Shown here piece after piece: positions 1 through 5,812 of a stretch of DNA of 8,912 bases. The notes beneath the pieces are model-generated. The model made no database searches. It was not told where the DNA came from and saw nothing but the letters and a program-made list of their open reading frames with translations. The stretch comes from Legionella genomosp. 1 (GTDB taxonomy: Bacteria > Pseudomonadota > Gammaproteobacteria > Legionellales > Legionellaceae): contig CAMAYA010000042.1 in assembly GCA_945862275.1 (NCBI GenBank), forward strand, positions 1-8,912, written 5' to 3'. The position numbers were made by a program, and so were the translations under genes. The number at the start of each line of letters is the position of its first letter. Position 1 is the first letter of the stretch.

Positions 1-1
1 A

Positions 2-922
2 AACCTTGTCTTTAACGAAATTAAAACACTAATTCCACATTTTGAGGCTATCATTCCAAGATTAAAAAATCATTTATATTCTTTTGGTTACAAAGAAGAA
101 ACGGGCATGAGAGAGACTGTTTTCGATGGTATTGAAATAAATCCAAAATGTTCATTACAATTTGGGAGTTTTAAAGAAATTGAAACAAGATCAACTAAAA
201 GAACAAAAGCTATTTTTTCGCAATACAGACAACAAATCGATGTGTGCCAATCCATTGTAAAAGACGCCTCGTCTTCAGTAAAAAAAATAATTACAAAACA
301 TGAAGAAGCGCGTTTTACTGCACGTGATTATTTCAGTGAAGATACGGAAACCTATGACCATATGAATATTTGGTTTGACACAACGGAGCATGCACATATT
401 TTTCACACGAAACTCCGTGTACTAACTAATGCAGCATCATGCCGTGATTCCTTCCTACGGTCGTCTGTAATCGAACATGACGAAGTATGCATTAAGATTG
501 TGGGGCTACCTGCGATAATACAGGCATCAAACTTACTACTTAACGATACGATGCTTCGAAAAATTATCGAGGATCATGTAAATACGAGTAGACAACCGAT
601 CATTTTGTATCATGTTTCAGCCCCAGCATCGCTTTTTTCGTGTGCTTCAGATGAAACTGATGAAAATTCTAAATTGGAGCAACAAGATAATTTAATGCTT
701 GATTTAACGACTTCAACCATCGCTTCGCCTGTCCTAGTTAATCCGCAGCAATCAGGATACGAAAATCTACGTAAGTTCAGCTTACTGACGGCCGCGACTC
801 AGATATCAACTGACAAAATCGAGTTCACAGATGAAGATGTATTAGCGTTATTAATAGGTGATGATGAAGATCCCGAGGATGTTATCGAGGCGGCTGCGGT
901 TATACGATCACTAAATCACTAG
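2..922 (+). CDS. Unrecognised protein, 5' end outside the window; acidic C-terminus
   Basis: The reading frame is open from base 2 to the TAG at 920-922, giving 306 residues. The ATG at 107 would give 271 residues, but the 35 codons before it are also open and read as ordinary protein (a run rich in I, L, F and K). ATG 107 also lacks a good Shine-Dalgarno sequence, so the real start is probably off the left edge. I do not recognise the family. Numbering from the ATG at 107, the N-terminal third (about 20-70) is basic and polar and probably helical, with many K, R and Q. The middle (about 80-165) is mixed. Residues 190-225 are polar and low in structure, with many S, T, N and Q. The last 35 residues are strongly acidic (motifs such as TDEDVL and GDDEDPEDV). 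There is no signal peptide or clear membrane segment in the visible part, so it is probably soluble. The codons are AT-rich compared with the transfer genes to the right. The acidic tail recalls E-block secretion signals of Dot/Icm substrates, but that is speculative. Confidence 0.75.
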   Translation, partial: NLVFNEIKTLIPHFEAIIPRLKNHLYSFGYKEETGMRETVFDGIEINPKCSLQFGSFKEIETRSTKRTKAIFSQYRQQIDVCQSIVKDASSSVKKIITKHEEARFTARDYFSEDTETYDHMNIWFDTTEHAHIFHTKLRVLTNAASCRDSFLRSSVIEHDEVCIKIVGLPAIIQASNLLLNDTMLRKIIEDHVNTSRQPIILYHVSAPASLFSCASDETDENSKLEQQDNLMLDLTTSTIASPVLVNPQQSGYENLRKFSLLTAATQISTDKIEFTDEDVLALLIGDDEDPEDVIEAAAVIRSLNH

Positions 923-961
923 CGCTAAAAAATAAATCTGTTTTAGTTACATCCTATACGT

Positions 962-1159
962 TTGGATTTTTGACAAGTAAGATCTGAGGTTTACGTGCCC
1001 TTGCCCAGCTTTGTTAAAGAGACACCAATCAATTAATTGGGGTTTTGAGCATTAATGTAATTTACTCAAAACCCCATTTAATGATTAGATCTCAGTATTT
1101 ACAATATAGGGCAAGGGCACGCTCACGTAAACCCCAGATCTTACTTGTCCAAAGTCCAA
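962..1159. repeat. Concentric palindromic element, about 198 bp
   Basis: The left arm 962-1006 (45 nt) is the reverse complement of the right arm 1109-1159 at 42 of 45 positions. The right arm also carries six extra bases (gctcac, 1121-1126). The arms include the recognisable block gggcaagggcac on the right and its complement gtgcccttgccc on the left, and each contains agatct. The dyad centre of the arms is near 1057.5. An inner perfect inverted repeat has its centre at 1057, so the two are concentric. The parts between (1007-1038 and 1076-1108) also share short complementary blocks, such as an aatca motif, so the whole element looks like one partly decayed palindrome. No clear target-site duplication is seen. 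It could be a MITE-like element without transposase, a structured RNA, or a protein-binding site. The structure is certain, the function is not. Confidence 0.85.
1039..1075. repeat. Inner perfect inverted repeat, possible bidirectional terminator
   Basis: ggggttttgag (1039-1049) and ctcaaaacccc (1065-1075) are perfect complements of 11 bp around a 15-nt loop. It lies at the centre of the larger palindrome. In RNA it would form a stable hairpin. The sequence after it on the plus strand (atttaatg) is AT-rich but has no real U tract, so a role in terminating the gene ending at 922 is possible but weak. Confidence 0.6.
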
Positions 1160-1221
1160 GCATTAGATTCCCAATCAATATATTACGAAAATCTATAAAA
1201 AATAGCGTGTTTACCGAGCTG

Positions 1222-1255
1222 AATGATCGCTTAAATTTCACCAAATCGGATCATT
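1222..1255. promoter_or_regulatory. Possible operator: 7-bp inverted repeat over the candidate -35
   Basis: aatgatc (1222-1228) and gatcatt (1249-1255) are perfect complements separated by 20 nt, and a second small repeat (attt caccaaat) lies between them. The pair brackets the proposed -35 box and ends just before the proposed -10. That geometry would suit a repressor site, but short AT-rich repeats also occur by chance. Confidence 0.25.
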
Positions 1256-1265
1256 GTGGTACAAT
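1237..1265 (+). promoter_or_regulatory. Candidate sigma-70-type promoter for the 87-residue gene
   Basis: TTCACC (1237-1242, four of six matches to TTGACA) is followed after a 17-nt spacer by TACAAT (1260-1265, five of six to TATAAT). The implied transcript start is near 1272, about 34 nt before the ATG at 1306. No other gene start lies close by. This was judged by eye only. Confidence 0.4.
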
Positions 1266-1305
1266 TACGTTTTAAATTTACTGTCGTTTATTTTGGAGTC
1301 ATTGA

Positions 1306-1569
1306 ATGTACGATCCTAATGAGGCAAAAAAGTCATATCTTTCTTTATTCAAAGACAATGGAGCCTCTGCTGCTGTTCAGAGCGGTATTTTTGTTGTTAG
1401 CTGGTATCTATTTAATAAATATATACAGAATCAAGAGACACCTCTTTCATATCTTGTCCCTGGTTATTTTTTCTTTTGTGCTTACTTCACATGGAAACCA
1501 AAATTCATCAGGTTTGTACGAGGACATCTCCGTGGAAAAAAATACCGAGATATATCCGATGACGAATAG
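1306..1569 (+). CDS. Small two-segment membrane protein, unrecognised
   Basis: The gene encodes 87 residues. The start is well supported: GGAG (1295-1298) lies 7 nt before the ATG, and a candidate promoter is upstream. The first 20 residues are polar and charged. Residues about 21-40 and about 47-63 are hydrophobic and aromatic (Y, F and W rich), and fit two short membrane segments with a tight turn (QNQETP) between them. The tail (64-87) is strongly basic, then ends in DISDDE. By the positive-inside rule both ends would be cytoplasmic. I do not recognise a family, and small two-TM proteins of this size are found as toxins, entry-exclusion or regulatory proteins, but nothing here decides between them. 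It converges with the 308-residue membrane gene on the other strand. A second hydrophobic frame (+, 1256-1585) overlaps it, but that one lacks a ribosome binding site. Confidence 0.65.
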   Translation: MYDPNEAKKSYLSLFKDNGASAAVQSGIFVVSWYLFNKYIQNQETPLSYLVPGYFFFCAYFTWKPKFIRFVRGHLRGKKYRDISDDE

Positions 1570-1577
1570 GGTATTCA

Positions 1578-1605
1578 TGCGTTAGATAAACATTGTCTAA
1601 ACGCA
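1578..1605. terminator. Weak hairpin after the 87-residue gene
   Basis: tgcgttaga (1578-1586) pairs with tctaaacgca (1596-1605) with one bulged base and a 9-nt loop. It starts 8 nt after the stop codon of the small membrane gene. No U tract follows, so it may act only as an RNA-end stabiliser or not at all. Confidence 0.3.
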
Positions 1606-1694
1606 ATATACTAAATGATCTAACTTGAACGCCATGATTTTCTGATTAACAACTGATGTTCATCGAAAAATAATGACTTGTAGAAATAGCCCTA

Positions 1695-2621
1695 TTAAAC
1701 ACACGCGGTACCTATTTCTTGATTTGTTTCTGTCTTGTCCAATGAGACAGGTTTTTTAAAAAGTGACACGGCATGGATCTGCCTTTCTCGCTGATGCACA
1801 GCTTGTATTCCCACATTCAAACTGGATGTATCTTTCTGCTCTAGAGATTGCCCCACCAAGTGACATATGATGGTTACCGCTAGCGACAACAGACTAAACA
1901 TGAATAACAAGACAGGATTTACTGCCAAAAGTGGCATATACGTAGGTAAAACAAAATTTTTTATGATGGCAATGGCGCTAATGCTCATTAGATTGAGTAA
2001 ATTCAAAAGGAATTTTTTTTTCTCAAGCGCGATTTCTTCCCCAACTGTTACCCTATCAGCATGAAGGTACAAACGAGTGATTTCAATCCACAACCGGCTT
2101 GCAAGCCACAGCATATCGAGTCCCAGCAGTGCTGCAGTGGAACTCAGTGAGCTAGATGCTGTAGCTCCGATGATCCACAATAAATCATTGCCAAATTGCG
2201 TTCCGCGAATTTTCAAGGCTGTGTTGGTGTAAACTTCGCCCCAAAATGGCTTGTCTTCGGTCATCCATACATCAAACAGGTGTTGCAATAGTGCCACAAC
2301 ATTGATGAGTAATCGTATCCCGTGCAGCATCCATCCCAATGGACTGACCACACACATGACATCATCCAAAATGATTCCGCATGTGCCAGTGTGCGTCAGG
2401 TTCATCAGGGGCAATGACGCCGATAAAACATGGTGAATTCGGAGGACCACGAGACGTGGCCACATGATTTTCGTTAAAACAGACCTTACATCATCAATCG
2501 ATGGGCACGTCTTGCCAGGCTCTTGTTGAGAAACAGGAATGTATTGATACAATGGCTCGCGATCAAAAAAACGGTGCGATTGTTCTTGTCGATTTTCACG
2601 ACGGGGTTGTTTTTCCATCAT
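1695..2621 (-). CDS. Multi-pass membrane protein, effector-like style, unrecognised
   Basis: The gene encodes 308 residues. The first of two adjacent ATG codons is preceded by AGGAG with a 5-nt spacer, so the start is good. The first 50 residues are hydrophilic (many R, E, Q and S) and have no signal peptide. Hydrophobic segments lie at about 87-115, 144-175, 205-226 and 230-256. The stretch 177-204 between the second and third is charged (EITRL, then EEIALEKKK). The tail 257-308 is polar. This layout, including the run with FGNDLLW at 143-149, reminds me of multi-TM proteins frequent in Legionella and Coxiella genomes, some of which are Dot/Icm substrates; that is memory, not a search result. 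It sits 102 bp after traC on the same strand, behind a hairpin, so it may be read through from the transfer operon or have its own promoter. RP4 has traB here, and this protein does not look like TraB. A membrane role such as entry exclusion is an alternative. Confidence 0.75.
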   Translation of the reverse strand: MMEKQPRRENRQEQSHRFFDREPLYQYIPVSQQEPGKTCPSIDDVRSVLTKIMWPRLVVLRIHHVLSASLPLMNLTHTGTCGIILDDVMCVVSPLGWMLHGIRLLINVVALLQHLFDVWMTEDKPFWGEVYTNTALKIRGTQFGNDLLWIIGATASSSLSSTAALLGLDMLWLASRLWIEITRLYLHADRVTVGEEIALEKKKFLLNLLNLMSISAIAIIKNFVLPTYMPLLAVNPVLLFMFSLLSLAVTIICHLVGQSLEQKDTSSLNVGIQAVHQRERQIHAVSLFKKPVSLDKTETNQEIGTACV

Positions 2622-2626
2622 GGTTA

Positions 2627-2631
2627 CTCCT
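2627..2631 (-). promoter_or_regulatory. Ribosome binding site of the 308-residue gene
   Basis: On the minus strand AGGAG is followed by TAACC and the ATG ATG pair. The 5-nt spacing selects the first of the two ATG codons. Confidence 0.6.
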
Positions 2632-2691
2632 AATGTTGTGATTTGGTTGAATTAGTCGGCCTCCTTGGCGTCACGAATTGATTCATTACTT

Positions 2692-2718
2692 AAGGCACGA
2701 AAAATAAATTCGCGCCTT
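2692..2718 (-). terminator. Hairpin after traC, possible end of the tra operon
   Basis: On the minus-strand transcript aaggcgcgaa (2718-2709) pairs with ttcgtgcctt (2701-2692) around a 7-nt loop: ten pairs, one of them G-U. On the plus strand the same position is an A-C mismatch, so the structure favours minus-strand RNA. It begins 5 nt after the traC stop codon. No run of U follows, so it may be an attenuating or protective hairpin and not a full terminator. Confidence 0.45.
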
Positions 2719-2723
2719 CCTTT

Positions 2724-5597
2724 CTACCCGATACTTTTTGCTCGTTTACTTTTCGGTAGCGCGGGTTGATCTCCCAATACCTCAACGGTGCGTTCTAAAC
2801 GGTTTGAGTGATCAAGCCCTGTCATGATGGATTGCTTTAATGCACAAACATTATCAACGATGCTTTTAACCTGACGTTTAACGCCCCCAGCACCCAACTC
2901 ACTGTTCGTCGCCAGATCGTTAAAATCCGTGAATTTTTTAGGATCACGTGCTTGTTCATTCGGTGCAAAAATGGGGAAAACAGCCATCCCATTCACCGCT
3001 TTAGCAGCACTCATGGCCTTGGTTTTTCCAGGATTGATGCCCTGCATTATTTCAAGGTGCTGGTCATCATCGCCGGCAATGACAATGGGCTTGTCCGGGA
3101 ATTTTTCGTGCAGTGCACGAGCAACAGCCTCCAAATTGCCGGCGTCAAAGGCGGCAACCGTGGAAAATCCAAGTGCTTCAAATACACTGACAGCGGTGGC
3201 GTATCCTTCTGATATCACGATCACAGGTGCGGCTGCGATTGCATCCAGCCCACCGATGGCGTGAAAGCACCCCTCTTTGCGACTATTTCTGGCGAACCGT
3301 TTGGTACCATCCTCTTGAATGTACTGAATGGTCCATAGCTTGCCGTTTTCATCTGTAGCCGGAATACAGGTGGTTTGATTTTCCTTGTCAGTGAATATGC
3401 CTGGCTGGGGCTCAATCCCTTTGGCTTGCAGGTAAGGCGTTGCGGTCACAACAGGCATTAATTCAGCCAGCTTTTTACTGACACGAATGGCCGCCTCTTG
3501 CTGATGATTTGCATTTTCCGCAGCACGGGCTTCTTGTTTGACAACCAGCTCGGCTTGCATGGCCGCTTTTTGATCAGGACTCAATGAGTAGCCTTTGCTT
3601 TTCCATTTGATCTCAACTCCGGTACGGTTATTCTTGATATAACCTGCGGGATGGCCGTCCACATGTCCTACATAAAACCCGGATTTTTCACTTTGCTTGT
3701 CGCCCTCAATGCTGATTCGATGTTTCTGACCATCCATGACGGGATGATCGCCCGTGACATGACAGCCTACGCTTTTTAACAGATCGGAAAACTCCTGCTC
3801 AGGACTCAAGGCAGGCTCTTGTCGAGCCAATTGTCCATCTGCAAGCCATGGTTTCAACTTATCCAAGTCAGCACCAGCATGCGCAAACCAGCATTTTGCA
3901 GCCTTGTCCCATTCAACGGCCCTGCTGCCGTCAGGTAATTTTCCGGCCAGCTGTTTGACCGCTTCGCGTTGCGCGTAAGGTACAGCAAGCCATGTTTTAT
4001 CTGTGGCAAGACTTGCTGTTGATGTGACATCTAAGACTTCAGCGCGAAGGCTTTGTATTGGGTTCACAAGCCATGGTTTTAGCTTGTCTAAATCAGCCCC
4101 GGGATGCGCGAACCAGCGAGAAGTCGCCTTGTCCCATGCAATGGCCTTTTTTCCATTAGGCAATGTGCCCGCCAGCTCTTTTGCGATGTCTTTTTGTTTA
4201 AATGGAATGTCGAGCCATGTTTTTTCTAAAGACCTGTTCTGATCTTCCGTTCGATATTGCAAATCAGCCGCATTGAGCATGGCGATCCCTTCAGCGATCG
4301 TGCGTGGGTTTGCATCAGATGGTGAGGAAATAGAGACCTGATTTTCAACTGAATTCATTTTTTGAACGTGCTCCATAACGCGTTTCTCAGCGGCTAATAC
4401 GAATTCATCAACAAGAAAATCTCGCTCAAGGTATGCATTATGATTTACGGGATAATCTGGATCTGGGGTTAGCCCAAAAACAGACGAAAGTGTTTCAAAT
4501 GCTGTATCGTAGAATTTGCCAGGTTGCACGCCAGTGACATCTGATATGCTATGAATGCCGTCATGATGCAAAGCCAGCTCAATGCTTTCATCATGCAAAG
4601 AGGTGAAATGAATAGAACTGTAATCAATCTCGTTTAAGACAGACTCTATGCCCACGGCTAGCGCCTGACGATAATCACGTTCAACCCTCTGCGTGGTGTT
4701 TTGCTCCTGAATTTGCGTTTGCTCAAGCGACAGAACGAAATGATGGATTTTCTCAGCGTCTGCAGCAGCACAGAAGATTTCCAGCGGATCATCTTCCAAT
4801 GCCTTGATCCATGATGAAACGTAAGCGACGTGCTGGCCTGGATCGTGTCCTAGCCCCAGTTCATCGCCCAAAATCATGCTGGCAATTTCAGCCCGCAGCT
4901 CCTCCCGCGCATACCCTTCACTTCCAAAAGGATGAATGAGATCCCGATCCAGCCTGAATGAATGACCCGTCCAGTGACCCAGCTCATGAAGAGCGGTAGC
5001 ATAATAATTTTCCGCACAGGGAAACTGGCTTTTAAATGGCAGATGAATGCTGTCAGTCGAGGGTCGATAAAACGCTCGATTGCTTTCGCCATGATGAATG
5101 ATGGCTCCCGATGCATTTAAAACCTGCTCCGCACGCTCGATGGAATTCCAATGGGCTTTCTGAATAACCTGCTCTGGCAGGCCATCCATTTGCTCGGCGT
5201 TGAACACCGTGGCATAGAACACGCGCGGGCGTTCCAGGCGCAATTCAACCTTCAGAGCCTTACCCTCCGTGTCAACCATGGGCTTGCCCTGCTCGTCTAT
5301 TTTTGTCTTTTCCTCAGTGAATTTCCAGTATTGAATGGTAGTACCTTTCTCACCTCGTCTCACTTGTGCGCCCGCGGATTCGGCTTGTTTGTAAGTCATC
5401 CAGCGCTGATCGCTATGATTTTCAGCCATCAATTGAATGGCATTAATCCCCTTGTAGCGCTTTCCAGTGACTGGATTTACGGGCATGACCGCATTGGGCT
5501 CACCAGGCTTCCAAGGTCTTTGCCAGGGAGCAATGCCTTGTTTTAGTTGCTCGATTAATTTGTTTGCAACCACTTCGTGGTATGGTTTTTTATTCAT
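2724..5597 (-). CDS. traC: TraC-type DNA primase with ArdC-like N-terminal domain
   Basis: The protein has 957 residues, near the size of RP4 TraC (about 1060). Residues about 1-130 match the ArdC N-terminal domain (PYHEVVANKLIEQLKQG, APWQRPW), a single-strand DNA-binding domain known from antirestriction protein ArdC and from the N-terminus of RP4 TraC. A zincin-like peptidase domain follows (about 150-290) with HELGH at 204-208 and a candidate third ligand E237. Residues 300-430 are unassigned. Two DUF5710-like repeats lie at 459-510 and 534-585 (33 of 52 identical). A TraC-like linker (GDHPVMDGQKHRI) follows at 616-628. The C-terminus is a Toprim primase domain with EGYATA (797-802) and the acidic DDD (843-845). 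In conjugation such primases are sent with the DNA strand and prime complementary synthesis in the recipient. The start overlaps the previous stop by ATGA, with GGGGAC just upstream. It is the last clear gene of the tra operon. Confidence 0.93.
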   Translation of the reverse strand: MNKKPYHEVVANKLIEQLKQGIAPWQRPWKPGEPNAVMPVNPVTGKRYKGINAIQLMAENHSDQRWMTYKQAESAGAQVRRGEKGTTIQYWKFTEEKTKIDEQGKPMVDTEGKALKVELRLERPRVFYATVFNAEQMDGLPEQVIQKAHWNSIERAEQVLNASGAIIHHGESNRAFYRPSTDSIHLPFKSQFPCAENYYATALHELGHWTGHSFRLDRDLIHPFGSEGYAREELRAEIASMILGDELGLGHDPGQHVAYVSSWIKALEDDPLEIFCAAADAEKIHHFVLSLEQTQIQEQNTTQRVERDYRQALAVGIESVLNEIDYSSIHFTSLHDESIELALHHDGIHSISDVTGVQPGKFYDTAFETLSSVFGLTPDPDYPVNHNAYLERDFLVDEFVLAAEKRVMEHVQKMNSVENQVSISSPSDANPRTIAEGIAMLNAADLQYRTEDQNRSLEKTWLDIPFKQKDIAKELAGTLPNGKKAIAWDKATSRWFAHPGADLDKLKPWLVNPIQSLRAEVLDVTSTASLATDKTWLAVPYAQREAVKQLAGKLPDGSRAVEWDKAAKCWFAHAGADLDKLKPWLADGQLARQEPALSPEQEFSDLLKSVGCHVTGDHPVMDGQKHRISIEGDKQSEKSGFYVGHVDGHPAGYIKNNRTGVEIKWKSKGYSLSPDQKAAMQAELVVKQEARAAENANHQQEAAIRVSKKLAELMPVVTATPYLQAKGIEPQPGIFTDKENQTTCIPATDENGKLWTIQYIQEDGTKRFARNSRKEGCFHAIGGLDAIAAAPVIVISEGYATAVSVFEALGFSTVAAFDAGNLEAVARALHEKFPDKPIVIAGDDDQHLEIMQGINPGKTKAMSAAKAVNGMAVFPIFAPNEQARDPKKFTDFNDLATNSELGAGGVKRQVKSIVDNVCALKQSIMTGLDHSNRLERTVEVLGDQPALPKSKRAKSIG
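3843..4223 (-). repeat. Tandem DUF5710-like repeats inside traC
   Basis: Two 52-codon units (4223-4068 and 3998-3843) encode related segments beginning KTWL and ending GADLDKLKPWL, 33 of 52 residues identical, at a period of 75 codons. The DNA is less similar than the protein, so the duplication is not recent. Units of this kind are thought to be binding modules, but their exact job is not known. Confidence 0.8.
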
Positions 5598-5812
5598 AAG
5601 ACGTCCCCGTTCACTGCATCAACGTCACTGGCTAACGCGTCCTGTTCACTCAAGGCATCCTCAACGAATGCGCCCGCTTTAAATGCTTCATCGGGATCGA
5701 ATTCGATTTGACACCCAGGTGTGAGCGCATCCATGAGTTTTTCATGCAATGCAGCGCGTGCATTGGCTTCATCATCCAGGCTGATGTGAAATGCTTGTGT
5801 GTCTTGTTTCAT
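5594..5812 (-). CDS. Small acidic protein in the traD position
   Basis: The gene encodes 72 residues. It overlaps the upstream topoisomerase gene and the downstream primase gene by ATGA at both ends, and has GGAG 7 nt before its ATG, so it is almost certainly translated. The protein is soluble and strongly acidic (many D and E, especially in the second half), with no cysteines apart from one near the middle (C34) and no membrane segment. RP4 has a small gene, traD, of unknown function exactly between the topoisomerase gene traE and the primase gene traC. The position is the main argument for homology; I cannot confirm sequence similarity, so no symbol is given. It could serve as an adaptor for TraC or TraE, but that is a guess. 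Confidence 0.8.
   Translation of the reverse strand: MKQDTQAFHISLDDEANARAALHEKLMDALTPGCQIEFDPDEAFKAGAFVEDALSEQDALASDVDAVNGDVL

Larger units (their letters stand above)
923..1305. other. Intergenic region of 383 bp holding a large palindrome and a candidate promoter
   Basis: No convincing gene lies here. The stretch holds an AT-rich spacer after the first gene (923-961), the 198-bp palindromic element (962-1159), and an AT-rich leader (1160-1305) with a candidate promoter, a 7-bp inverted repeat and the ribosome binding site of the next gene. The open frame that crosses part of it (1045-1275) starts at a TTG inside the inner hairpin and is judged non-coding. Confidence 0.7.

Noticed and set aside
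107..109. ATG 107 as the start of the first gene
   Set aside because: The frame is open to the edge with protein-like codons and the ATG has no convincing ribosome binding site; a start off the window is more likely.
1045..1275. Plus-strand open frame of 76 codons
   Set aside because: It starts at a TTG inside the inner hairpin of the palindrome, has no ribosome binding site, crosses the right arm of the repeat and ends over the candidate promoter. The product is basic and without recognisable features.
1256..1585. Plus-strand hydrophobic frame overlapping the 87-residue gene
   Set aside because: It begins at a GTG over the proposed -10 box without a good ribosome binding site. The overlapping frame from 1306 has GGAG at 7 nt. 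An internal ATG at 1352 would give a plausible hydrophobic peptide, so it is not fully excluded.
3843..4223. Direct repeats that might be a CRISPR array or iterons
   Set aside because: Only two units of 156 bp with a 75-codon period and protein-level conservation; they are a domain duplication within traC.
5151..5546. Plus-strand frame of 131 codons inside traC
   Set aside because: It is antisense to the conserved ArdC-like part of traC, which fully explains the region.
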